From assembly GCA_016342345.1 (NCBI GenBank), contig JAEINO010000033.1:1-39864 (forward strand): DNA of 39,864 nucleotides, in the 5' to 3' direction. Position 1 is the stretch's first letter. Each line of letters begins with the position of its first letter. The notes beneath the pieces are model-generated. The model was not told where the DNA came from. It saw only the letters and a program-made list of their open reading frames with translations, and ran no database searches. The DNA comes from Pseudodesulfovibrio sp. (GTDB lineage: Bacteria > Desulfobacterota > Desulfovibrionia > Desulfovibrionales > Desulfovibrionaceae). Below are positions 24,242 to 32,418 of the stretch, piece after piece. The translations under genes were made by a program, and so were the position numbers.

Positions 24242-25456
24242 TTACGCGAATGTTTGGCGCATGGTTTCCATGAGCGTTGTCATGCGGTGATCATAGGTGT
24301 GCTCGGCCAGTACCCGTTTGCGGGCGGCTTGGGCAATGCGTTGCCGTTTTTCGGGGTCCTTAAGATAGAGTTCCACCAGTTCTGGTATTTCGTCCGGGTG
24401 GTTGTAGAAGATGATTTCGAGACCCGGTTCAAACAGGTCTTCCATCTGTCTGCGGTAGTCGGTGAGCAGGAAGGCTCCGCAGCACGGCACATCAAAGACT
24501 CGTTGGTTTACCGCACCTTTCATTTGCTGACTTGTGCAGTTGAAATTGATGTCGCTGAGCGGGTAGAAGTCCGGCAGATCTTTGTAGTATGACAGCTCGG
24601 AATGATATCTCCAGCCTGTGCTTCCCTTGAGAATTTCCTTCCAGCCCGGGTCACCTACGATGAGCGGGTTGAAGTCGAGAATTCTGAGTACACAGTCCAG
24701 TCGGTACATGAGGGTGGCCTGCCATGTGAGAAATGTCTCGAACGCCTGCTTGCGTTCGGGGGTTTCCAATGCTTCGAAGTCTGCCCGCAGCTCAGGGAAA
24801 TGTCTGGTCAGGAATTGGCCGGCTCTGGGTTCGTCCGATTCCCCGAAGGCCTTTGCCACCAGCAGACCTGCTTCCATCAAATGCGGAGAAGGTCTGGCCG
24901 CTTCTATCCGTTTGATGGTTTTTGTCAGCATGGAGTTGCCGACAAAGGATATGGGCGCGCGCCACTGGTCCACAGGCTGGGTGCGGTGTGGCGTCAGTCT
25001 GGTGGGATCGGCTCCGAGAGGCAGGTGGAAGACGTTTTTGAAGTCCATTGCCCTGAGGGATTCCATGTTGTCGGAATCCCATGTGAAAATTGCGGTCTTT
25101 GCGCCGTGCAGATTCTGGTATGAGCCAAGGATCAGGTGCGGGTTGTCCACGAACCAGGAGGCCAGTGGCACATTGAACTTGTCGAGCAGCATCGCGAGAA
25201 TGCCCTCTCGGTCCACGCCGAGGTGGTTGACCGTGAGTACGAAATCCGGCTTGAAGGTTGTGAGTGTTGACACCATATGGGAGACAAAGGTGTCGAGGTC
25301 CATTTCCTTGGTGCCCAGATCGATGAAAAGGTGCTCAATATTCAGGCGTTCACATGCCGTCTGCAATTCACCAATCAGGAAGTACTGGCTGGTGAGAAGG
25401 AGGATGCGAGGTGTCTTGCCTCGAAATCTGGGCCATTTGGTAGGAGAAGTCTGCAT
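24242..25456 (-). CDS. CgeB-like glycosyltransferase
   Basis: A 404-residue protein of the CgeB/DUF3880 glycosyltransferase group. The N-terminal half has RILLLTSQYFLIGELQTACE, FKPDFVLTVNHLGVDREGIL and ASWFVDNPHLILGSYQNL; the C-terminal GT-B half has NFNCTSQQMKGAVNQRVFDV, CGAFLLTDYRRQMEDLFEPG and LEIIFYNHPDEIPELVELYL. These end-part motifs match the 'glycosyl transferases group 1' fold that binds the sugar nucleotide. Proteins of this type often accompany flagellar genes in Desulfovibrio-like bacteria, where they may glycosylate flagellin; this role is inferred. It lies upstream of the GT9 gene with repeat D between them. Confidence 0.85.
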   Translation of the reverse strand: MQTSPTKWPRFRGKTPRILLLTSQYFLIGELQTACERLNIEHLFIDLGTKEMDLDTFVSHMVSTLTTFKPDFVLTVNHLGVDREGILAMLLDKFNVPLASWFVDNPHLILGSYQNLHGAKTAIFTWDSDNMESLRAMDFKNVFHLPLGADPTRLTPHRTQPVDQWRAPISFVGNSMLTKTIKRIEAARPSPHLMEAGLLVAKAFGESDEPRAGQFLTRHFPELRADFEALETPERKQAFETFLTWQATLMYRLDCVLRILDFNPLIVGDPGWKEILKGSTGWRYHSELSYYKDLPDFYPLSDINFNCTSQQMKGAVNQRVFDVPCCGAFLLTDYRRQMEDLFEPGLEIIFYNHPDEIPELVELYLKDPEKRQRIAQAARKRVLAEHTYDHRMTTLMETMRQTFA

Positions 25457-25573
25457 TGCTTCCTACCTATCGGCAGGGGGCGTTTTTGTCCATAACCGGT
25501 TGCGGAAAAAGATCTGCCGTCCGAGGCCTTTTCAAGTGAACGTAAACAGGTTGGCCCGTCGGAAGGGAAGAGC

Positions 25574-26998
25574 CTAAATGGTTACGGCGCAGTCGCCACC
25601 TCTGGCCTTTGCTTTGTACATGGCTTCGTCGGCCCTTTGGGTCATGGAGAGGATGTTGTCATTCGCCTTGAATTCCGTGATGCCGGAACTGAATGAAATA
25701 GGGGTTTCCCGAGACGATATCAGTGCGGATCGGATGCGGTTGTCCAAAGTTGAGGCATCATCGGCGGAGCCATCCATGAGAATGATGAATTCGTCTCCTC
25801 CCCATCGGGCCAGGAGATCTGTGGGCCGAATGGTTGCGGAGATGACTTCGGCCACGGTCTTGAGAAATCTGTCGCCCTCAAGGTGTCCGAATTTGTCGTT
25901 GATGGCCTTGAATCGGTCAAGGTCGATGACGATGATCGAGAAGACACCCTTGTATCGGGATGCCGCGTATGTGGATAATTCGAAGCGGTGCTTGAGCTCT
26001 CGCCGGTTGGCCGCGCCAGTGAGTGGATCGGTCTTTGCCATGTATTCCAGTTGGCCCTGGAAGTGGTTGACGGCCAGCACGCAGAGAAAAAGAATCAGCA
26101 GGGATGACGCAAAGCCGATGGACAGGGTACGAACGAAGTTGCTTCGCGCTGCGTCCAGAGCTTCATCTTCATCCTGTACCACGATGAGATGCCACTCGAA
26201 TTCGGGGATGTATCTGGTTGCGAGCAGGTAGTGTTTGCCGTTGTGATCGTATTCGAAGTTTGAGCCGTCCTCGCGTGTTGTGAGAATGTTCTCGGCAACG
26301 TTTTTGATACCATCCCTGTCGGTAATGTATTCCTTTTCTATCAGACTCTTGTTGGGGTGTACCTGGATCAGGCCGTCCTGATCAACCAGATACGCCATGC
26401 GGAAGAATTCCTTTCGTGCTTCTATCAGCTTGCTGGCAGCATGGTCCATGTTGACGCCGACTCCGGCAACTCCCAGCAATTTCCCGTCGCTGTCCTCGAC
26501 CCTGAAGTTGACGAATATGGTCAGGACGTTGTTCTTGGCTTCATTGGTGTCCACTTCCAGTCGGTATTCTTTTTTCGAGCGGGTAAAGGCGAAATACCAG
26601 ATATCATGAGGGTTCCGTGGGTTTATTTTTTTGTGGAGACCTTTTTGATAATAATAGTTGTCTGTTTTGGCTGAAACGAAAAAGGTGGTCAGGAAATCGT
26701 ATTTTTCGTTTATTTCCTGAAGATATTTCGCGAGCGAGGCCATGTCTTCTTCGTCTTGCATGGCCCATTGCTTGAGGAAGGCGTCATTGGCCATGGTGGA
26801 AGAAACGAGAAGAGGGCGCATCAGTTCGCTGTGGATTTCGGAATATATGTTTTTGCCAGTCAGGGGGAGTGACGAATAGAGCAATTCATCGCGCACGGCT
26901 TCACGAGTGACTGCATAGTTGATCAGGCTGGTGGCCAGGAAGACTGTCAGCAGGATGAGCGAAAGGGCCGTCAGGAGTTTTGTCTTGGTGTTCATCAT
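25574..26998 (-). CDS. Membrane-bound diguanylate cyclase with Cache sensor
   Basis: A 474-residue signalling protein. A transmembrane segment lies at about 7-28, a periplasmic Cache domain at about 35-285 (GVAGVGVNMDHAASKLIEAR, YLVDQDGLIQVHPNKSLIEK), a second membrane segment at about 292-312, and a GGDEF domain from about 320 to the end. The GGDEF motif is intact (ARWGGDEFIIL near residue 398), and RPTD five residues before it is the product-inhibition I-site. It should make cyclic di-GMP and be feedback-inhibited. The ligand of the Cache domain is unknown. The gene starts 39 bases after dtd and may be read with the dtd-queD run. Confidence 0.94.
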   Translation of the reverse strand: MMNTKTKLLTALSLILLTVFLATSLINYAVTREAVRDELLYSSLPLTGKNIYSEIHSELMRPLLVSSTMANDAFLKQWAMQDEEDMASLAKYLQEINEKYDFLTTFFVSAKTDNYYYQKGLHKKINPRNPHDIWYFAFTRSKKEYRLEVDTNEAKNNVLTIFVNFRVEDSDGKLLGVAGVGVNMDHAASKLIEARKEFFRMAYLVDQDGLIQVHPNKSLIEKEYITDRDGIKNVAENILTTREDGSNFEYDHNGKHYLLATRYIPEFEWHLIVVQDEDEALDAARSNFVRTLSIGFASSLLILFLCVLAVNHFQGQLEYMAKTDPLTGAANRRELKHRFELSTYAASRYKGVFSIIVIDLDRFKAINDKFGHLEGDRFLKTVAEVISATIRPTDLLARWGGDEFIILMDGSADDASTLDNRIRSALISSRETPISFSSGITEFKANDNILSMTQRADEAMYKAKARGGDCAVTI

Positions 26999-27037
26999 TC
27001 CTAATTACTATGGAAGATTGCGGGTGAGTGCAAGGGG

Positions 27038-27502
27038 CTATAGCTCGTCTGAATCGAGAATAATGGTTACCGGTCCCCAGTTGGTGAAGTCGAGGTGCAT
27101 TTCTGCGCCGAATTCCCCTGTGGCGATGGTGGCAGGGGCCATCCTTTCTGTGTCCTCCACGAAACGGTCGAAGAGAGGGGCTGCAATGTCGGGGTGGCAG
27201 GCTTCGGTAAAGGATGGGCGGCGACCCTTTTTGCAGTCCGCATAGAGTGTGAACTGCGAGATGAGCATCAGGTCGCCGGAAATATCGATCAGGGATTTGT
27301 TCAGCTTGCCTGCGTCATCAGTGAAAATGCGCAAGTTGAGCATCTTGCCGAGCATCTTTTTCCAGATCGGCAGGGTGGGCAGTTCTGCGGTGTCACTTCG
27401 TCCGAATCCGACCAAGGCAAGCAGGCCGGTTTTTATTTCGCCTACGGTACGGTCTGCCACAGTGACTTTGGCGTCAGTGACTCGCTGTATGACAATACGC
27501 AC
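27038..27502 (-). CDS. dtd: D-aminoacyl-tRNA deacylase
   Basis: A 154-residue protein of normal Dtd length. It starts MRIVIQRVTDAKVTVADRTV and has the active-site segment LISQFTLYADCKKGRRPSF near residue 80 and the Gly-cisPro loop motif in TNWGPVTIILDS near the C-terminus. Dtd removes D-amino acids, and glycine from tRNA-Ala, wrongly attached to tRNA. It starts two bases after the stop codon of the small membrane protein gene, so the two are translationally coupled. Confidence 0.97.
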   Translation of the reverse strand: MRIVIQRVTDAKVTVADRTVGEIKTGLLALVGFGRSDTAELPTLPIWKKMLGKMLNLRIFTDDAGKLNKSLIDISGDLMLISQFTLYADCKKGRRPSFTEACHPDIAAPLFDRFVEDTERMAPATIATGEFGAEMHLDFTNWGPVTIILDSDEL

Positions 27503-27504
27503 GG

Positions 27505-27738
27505 TTAGCCGTTTCGGGAATCGAAATGGATATGATACTGGCTGACTGTTTTTTCCTGTGGCGTTTCTTTCTGGCAGCTTCGGTGCAGTGCTGCAAAAAG
27601 GAAAAATGCAACCAGAGAGATGAATGCAATGCCGCTCAGGATGCGTTTGGGGTTCGAGTATGATCCCTTGGGGATGAGCAGGCCGGTCATTATCTGGCCG
27701 TAGGATGGCTCTTTTTTTGGGTCTTCGGGTTTGTTCAT
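27505..27738 (-). CDS. Small single-span membrane protein of unknown function
   Basis: A 77-residue protein with a charged N-terminus (MNKPEDPKKEPSYGQIMTG), one hydrophobic segment near residues 34-50 (ILSGIAFISLVAFFLFAALH), and a short polar tail ending FDSRNG. No family is recognised. It sits between queD and dtd with two-base gaps on both sides. That tight packing on one strand is the main evidence that it is a real gene. The function cannot be inferred from the neighbours. Confidence 0.75.
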   Translation of the reverse strand: MNKPEDPKKEPSYGQIMTGLLIPKGSYSNPKRILSGIAFISLVAFFLFAALHRSCQKETPQEKTVSQYHIHFDSRNG

Positions 27739-27740
27739 GG

Positions 27741-28121
27741 CTAGTCTTCCCAGTAGGTGGCTTTGGAGGAATCCTTTTCCGAGACCGAGACTTCCACCAG
27801 GCGGACGATGTCGGGCATGGTGTCCTTCAATTCATTATATATGAACATTGCGATGTTTTCCGAGGAAGGGTTGATTTCGGTGAAACATTCCACCTCGTTG
27901 AGGTGTTTGTGGTCGAGGCGTTCCAACACGTCTTTGGTGCGTCGCTTGATTTCCTTGAAATCCACGAGGTAGTGGACTTTTTCGTCCAGTTTGTCGCCTT
28001 CCACCACGACCTCGACACCGAAGTTGTGTCCGTGCATGTTCTCGCATTTGCCGCCGTAGTTGCGCAGTTGGTGCGAGGCCGAAAAATCCTGGGTTATGGT
28101 CAATCGCCATTTGCCTGCCAT
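27741..28121 (-). CDS. queD: 6-carboxy-5,6,7,8-tetrahydropterin synthase QueD
   Basis: A 126-residue enzyme of the 6-pyruvoyl-tetrahydropterin synthase fold. The N-terminal DFSASHQL histidine, the catalytic cysteine in GGKCENMHGHNFG and its two zinc-binding histidines are present; DHKHLNEVE and the closing VSVSEKDSSKATYWED match the family. QueD converts 7,8-dihydroneopterin triphosphate to carboxytetrahydropterin, an early step of queuosine synthesis. No queC, queE or queF is seen here, but a precursor transporter gene of the YhhQ type is at 0.6-1.3 kb. It starts three bases after the MazG-like gene. Confidence 0.96.
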   Translation of the reverse strand: MAGKWRLTITQDFSASHQLRNYGGKCENMHGHNFGVEVVVEGDKLDEKVHYLVDFKEIKRRTKDVLERLDHKHLNEVECFTEINPSSENIAMFIYNELKDTMPDIVRLVEVSVSEKDSSKATYWED

Positions 28122-28124
28122 GTC

Positions 28125-28478
28125 TCAGTCCTTTCTTTCGTGTGGGCGTTTGTTGTTGCCCTTGAATTGTTCCGCCGGGTACTTGCGAGCGTTTGCTTCG
28201 CATTTTTCATGCGCGGCCGCAATAATATCAATGTCAAGTTCGGCGGCGATGCTGGTCAGATAGATAAGCACATCGGCCAACTCTTCACCCACTGCGTGTT
28301 TTTTATCGTCCTCGAGATTCCAGCTTTCCTCAGGCGTAAGCCACTGAAAGTGTTCGGCGACTTCTCCGACCTCGCCCATCAGGGCAATTACGAGGTTCTT
28401 GGGAGACTGATGCTTCTGCCAGTCCCGGTCTTCGACGAAACGTCGATGCTTGTCATTCAATCCTTTCAATGAATCCAT
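28125..28478 (-). CDS. MazG-like nucleotide pyrophosphohydrolase
   Basis: A 117-residue protein of the small all-alpha NTP pyrophosphohydrolase group (MazG/RS21-C6-like). The metal-binding pattern is visible as LMGEVGEVAEHFQW (ExxE) and GEELADVLIYL (ExxD). Such enzymes cleave non-canonical or excess dNTPs to monophosphates. I chose ATG at 28478 (MDSLKGLNDKHRRF) with AAGGA nine bases upstream; the longer frame from 28520 reaches into the hairpin element. It is first in the tight run mazG-queD-small protein-dtd, and follows dnaE. Confidence 0.9.
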   Translation of the reverse strand: MDSLKGLNDKHRRFVEDRDWQKHQSPKNLVIALMGEVGEVAEHFQWLTPEESWNLEDDKKHAVGEELADVLIYLTSIAAELDIDIIAAAHEKCEANARKYPAEQFKGNNKRPHERKD

Positions 28479-28504
28479 GATAATTTGTCCTTGATCCCAT
28501 CTTT

Positions 28505-28586
28505 CGTAAAGCGCACGCAAAGCGTCACTAAAAAGTTTTGGAGAGTTCAGAGAACCGTTTTCAAAAGGTTCTGGCCGCCGGAGGCA
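28505..28586 (-). repeat. Hairpin-bearing intergenic element after dnaE
   Basis: On the minus strand the element reads GCCTCCGGCGGCCAGAACC, a hairpin AGAACC/GGTTCT (28551-28572) with TTTTGAAAA in the loop, then CTCCAAAACTTTTTAG and a short GCG repeat. I recall this kind of sequence (GCCTCCGGCGGCC followed by a hairpin and CCAAAACTTTTT) as frequent between genes in Desulfovibrio-type genomes; this is from memory. It starts just after the dnaE stop codon and could terminate that transcript. Confidence 0.5.
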
Positions 28587-28589
28587 TTC

Positions 28590-31500
28590 CTACTCCTGCT
28601 TTGCCTGATGTCGCAGGGCATCGCCATTTTGCCAGGCTTCGACGTCCTTCCAGAATTCGCGGCTTGGGAAGACCTGCCAGCCGTGGCCGAGCTTGAGATT
28701 GGTGACGGAGTCCTTGGTGATGATGCCGAGATTGACGGTTGTGTTGCCGGGGTAGCGTTGCAGGATGGTCTTGAGCGCGCCAAGATGGTCGTCGTTGGCG
28801 TTTTTTTCACCAATCCAGAGGGATACCGGGTGTTCAGAACACTGCACGGCATCGGCCAGGAATTGGACTTTTTCGGCCAGAATCTTGGCTGATTTTGGTG
28901 CTTCTTCCTGACCTGGCTCCTCGCGGATATCGATCTTGCCCTTGATGAGCAATGGCCGGTCCGCGTCGATAAGCTCCTTGGCTTCGGCATAGACATTGGG
29001 CAGCATGGTCACTTCTCCGGAAGTGGTCAGATCCTCGGCCATGCAGAAGGCCATTGGGTCGCCCTTTTTTGTGATGAATTGTTTGTAGTCCGGGATGATG
29101 ACCGCCACTCTGACCTCTGTTCCGTTGGGGATGGATTTGCAATCCTCCAGAGTGGTGGTGCGGAGCCGGACCAGCTCGGGGCGGTAGGCCAGCAGAGGAT
29201 GGCCGCTCAGGAAAAAGCCGAGTACTTCCTTTTCGAGCTGGAGTTTTTCGCGGTCATCGAATTCTTCGCAGGAGGAGCAGGTGGGCGTGTGGGCAGCTTG
29301 CTGATTGTCACCGCTACCGCCGAGCATGTCCAACATGTTGAGCATGCCGGACTCCTTTTCCTTGAATTTTTTCTGGCCAATGGCAACGGCCTTTTCCAGA
29401 TCCTGAAGCAGGGCGGCGCGGGAACAGTTGAAGCAGTCGAGTGCGCCAGCCTTGATGAGCGATTCGAGTACGCGCTTGGTGACACGCCGCAAATTGACTC
29501 GTTCGCAGAAGTCGAAAATATCCTTGAATTGGCCGTCTGCCTCGCGCACCACCACGATCTCGTTGATGGCTTCTTCGCCCACGTTCTTGATGGCGGCCAT
29601 GGCAAACAGGATGTCGCCTTCCAGTACCGAAAATCGTGCCTGACCAGCGTTGATGTTGGGCTGTTTGACCGTGATGTCCATGTCGCGGCATGCGTTGATG
29701 TACATGATGATTTTTTCGGTGTTGTTCATTTCCGTGCTCATCAGCGCGGCCATGAACTCAACCGGAAAGTGCGCCTTGAGATAGGCGGTATGGTAGGAGA
29801 TCAGTGCGTAGGCAGCCGAATGCGACTTGTTGAAGCCGTAGGCCGCGAATTTTTCCATGGTGTCGAAAATTTCATTGGCGATCTTGTCGGGGATTTTGTT
29901 TTCCCGCGACCCTTCAAGGAACCTGGAACGCTGTTTCGCCATTTCTTCGGCGATCTTCTTGCCCATGGCACGGCGTAGCAGATCACCTTCTCCGAGCGAG
30001 TAGTTGGCAACAGTCATGGCGGTGGCCATGACCTGTTCCTGATAGACCATGACTCCGTAAGTGGGTTCGAGCGTGTCTTTCAGGGATTCGTGCGGGTAGG
30101 TGACCGCGATGTCCCCGTGTTTGCGCATGATGAATTCATCAACCATGCTCACCCCATGGGAACCGATCATGCCCAGCGGGCCAGGGCGATAGAGCGCGAG
30201 CATGGCAACGATGTCTTCGAATCGGTCAGGGCGCAACATGCGGAGATACTTGCGCATGCCCGATGACTCCACCTGGAAGATGCCGTCTGTGTCGCCTTTT
30301 GCAAAGATATCGTAGGTAGCTGGATCGTCCAGGGCCAGTGTGTCGAGATCCGGAGCTTTTTTGCCCTGTTCGTTGATGATGTCTATGCAGTCTTCAATGA
30401 CCGTCATGGTGCGCAGGCCCAGAAAGTCGAACTTGATAAGGCCGACTTTCTCGACTTTTTTCATGTCGTACTGGGTTACTATTTCACCCTTCTTCCCCTT
30501 GTAGAGAGGAAGGTAATCGGTCATGGGCTTGTCCGAGATGACCACGCCTGCCGCGTGAGTTGATGCGTGGCGGCAAAGCCCTTCGAGGCGTGTTGAAATG
30601 TCGACGAGTTTGGCAACCCGTTCATCGGTGGCAACCATGTCTTCCAGTTCAAGCACGGCCTTGACCGCGTTGGGAACGCTGATTTTGGCTTTTTCCACGC
30701 CAAGCAGCTTGGCCATGACGTCCGGGTCTTCCGGGATGAGCTTGGCTATGCGATCGGTTTCACCGAAGGTCATGCCCAGAGCTCGGCCCACGTCCTTGAT
30801 GACGGCCTTGGTTTTCATGGTCCCGAAGGTGGTGATTTGGGCAACGCGGTCGTGACCGTATTTTTCGGCGCAGTATTTGACGACCTCCAGACGGCGGCGT
30901 TCGCAGAAATCGACATCAATATCAGGCATGGATATGCGCTCGACATTGAGGAACCGCTCGAACAATAGGTCATAGGGGAGCGGGTCGATGTTGGTGATTT
31001 TGAGGGACCATGCCACGATGGAGCCTGCCGCAGAACCACGGCCCGGACCGACCGGGATGCGCTGGTTCTTGGCCCAGTTGATGAAATCCTGAACTATGAG
31101 AAAATAGGCCGGAAAGCCCATTTCGGTGATAACGCCAAGTTCGTAGTCCAGTCGTTTCCAGTAGACTTCCTCGTCTACATCATAGGTGATGGCTTTCAGC
31201 CGTTTCTTGAGACCTTCGCGGCAGAGTTTTTCAAACTCCTCGTCCATGCTTGAAACGTCTGCAGAGAGTTCGTAGTCAGGGAAATAATAATTGCCCAGTT
31301 CGATTTCCAGATTGCACTGCTCGGCAATTCGCTGGGTGTTGGTGATGGCCTCGGGCACATGGGCAAAGGCCTTTTCCATTTCTTCGGGCGTCTTGAAATA
31401 GAGTTCCTGTGTGTCCATTCTGAACCGTTTTTCGGCGTCCACGGTGGTCTGGGTCTGGATGCACAGCAGTGTGTCGTGGGCCTCGTAGTCTTCGGCAGTC

Positions 31501-32132
31501 AGGTAGTGGCAGTCATTGGTGGCAACCAGCGGCAGGCCGGTCTTTTCCGCGCACTGGATGAGCAGTTCGTTGAGTCGCGTCTGTTTGCCTATGCCGTTGT
31601 CCTGAATCTCCAGATAGAAATTGCCTGGGAATATGGATTCGTAGGTTTTTGCCATTTCCACGCCAGCGTTCAGCCCTTCGTTCAGGAGCATGCGGGGGAC
31701 TTCTCCGGCAAGGCAGGCGGACAGGGCAATGAGGTCTTCGGAGTACTTGTTGAGCAGGTATTTGCTGACTCGGGGCTTGTAGTAGAAGCCTTCCAGATAG
31801 CCTTTGGAGACCAGCTTGATGAGATTCTTGTACCCTTTCTGGCTTTTTGCCAGCAGGACAAGATGATATCCGCCCTTTTCCTTCTTCTCATGGGCGGTTT
31901 CGTCGTCGATGTCGCCGGGAGCCACGTAGACTTCGCAACCGATGATCGGCTTGATGCCCATTTCCAGGGCCGCCATGTAGAAGGTCACGGCCCCGAACAT
32001 GGAACCGTGATCGGTAATGGCAACCGCGGGCATTCCAAGGTCTTTTGCTCTTGAAAGGAGGTCCTTGATGCGAATGGCACCATCGAGCAGGCTGTACTCG
32101 GTATGAACGTGAAGATGAACGAATTCGGCCAC
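28590..32132 (-). CDS. dnaE: DNA polymerase III alpha subunit
   Basis: A 1180-residue replicative polymerase. The N-terminal PHP domain opens FVHLHVHTEYSLLDGAIR and includes VAITDHGSMFGA. The palm has the catalytic aspartates in MPDIDVDFCERRR near residue 402, after PVGPGRGSAAGSIVAWSL. A helix-hairpin-helix and an OB-fold segment (VRVAVIIPDYKQFITKKGDP) follow towards the C-terminus. Length is normal for DnaE1. I chose the GTG at 32132 with GGGGA five bases upstream because homology begins at once; the frame runs open to 32480 without family support. It copies the chromosome as part of the holoenzyme. Confidence 0.98.
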   Translation of the reverse strand: MAEFVHLHVHTEYSLLDGAIRIKDLLSRAKDLGMPAVAITDHGSMFGAVTFYMAALEMGIKPIIGCEVYVAPGDIDDETAHEKKEKGGYHLVLLAKSQKGYKNLIKLVSKGYLEGFYYKPRVSKYLLNKYSEDLIALSACLAGEVPRMLLNEGLNAGVEMAKTYESIFPGNFYLEIQDNGIGKQTRLNELLIQCAEKTGLPLVATNDCHYLTAEDYEAHDTLLCIQTQTTVDAEKRFRMDTQELYFKTPEEMEKAFAHVPEAITNTQRIAEQCNLEIELGNYYFPDYELSADVSSMDEEFEKLCREGLKKRLKAITYDVDEEVYWKRLDYELGVITEMGFPAYFLIVQDFINWAKNQRIPVGPGRGSAAGSIVAWSLKITNIDPLPYDLLFERFLNVERISMPDIDVDFCERRRLEVVKYCAEKYGHDRVAQITTFGTMKTKAVIKDVGRALGMTFGETDRIAKLIPEDPDVMAKLLGVEKAKISVPNAVKAVLELEDMVATDERVAKLVDISTRLEGLCRHASTHAAGVVISDKPMTDYLPLYKGKKGEIVTQYDMKKVEKVGLIKFDFLGLRTMTVIEDCIDIINEQGKKAPDLDTLALDDPATYDIFAKGDTDGIFQVESSGMRKYLRMLRPDRFEDIVAMLALYRPGPLGMIGSHGVSMVDEFIMRKHGDIAVTYPHESLKDTLEPTYGVMVYQEQVMATAMTVANYSLGEGDLLRRAMGKKIAEEMAKQRSRFLEGSRENKIPDKIANEIFDTMEKFAAYGFNKSHSAAYALISYHTAYLKAHFPVEFMAALMSTEMNNTEKIIMYINACRDMDITVKQPNINAGQARFSVLEGDILFAMAAIKNVGEEAINEIVVVREADGQFKDIFDFCERVNLRRVTKRVLESLIKAGALDCFNCSRAALLQDLEKAVAIGQKKFKEKESGMLNMLDMLGGSGDNQQAAHTPTCSSCEEFDDREKLQLEKEVLGFFLSGHPLLAYRPELVRLRTTTLEDCKSIPNGTEVRVAVIIPDYKQFITKKGDPMAFCMAEDLTTSGEVTMLPNVYAEAKELIDADRPLLIKGKIDIREEPGQEEAPKSAKILAEKVQFLADAVQCSEHPVSLWIGEKNANDDHLGALKTILQRYPGNTTVNLGIITKDSVTNLKLGHGWQVFPSREFWKDVEAWQNGDALRHQAKQE

Positions 32133-32329
32133 AAGTATCCCCGTTGAAAACAGATTAAAACAAGATTTCAAGGTATACTGGATAATGTCACGCAAGGGAA
32201 GGAGCGAGGTGTAGGTGTTTAATATTTTACTGTAATCGTTTGGTATTACGTGTCTTTGTGGAAGATTTGTGGTTTTTTTGAAAAACCGGTGGCCGTCTTG
32301 GATTGTTGTGATGGCCGGGATATTGTCCA

Positions 32330-32358
32330 TTGACCGGCGGCCCGTCCCGGCGTATCTT
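32330..32358 (+). promoter_or_regulatory. Sigma-70-type promoter of the EAL gene
   Basis: TTGACC (32330-32335) and TATCTT (32353-32358) are 17 bases apart, and the start codon of the EAL-type gene lies 61 bases further. The GC-rich spacer is unusual. The rest of the 286-base gap between dnaE and this gene contains AT-rich sequence that must hold the dnaE promoter, which I cannot place. Confidence 0.5.
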
Positions 32359-32418
32359 TTACGATGCTCTATGTACTTTTTTTTGAGGGGAATACGGGGA
32401 TAATCATGAAGGAAATCC

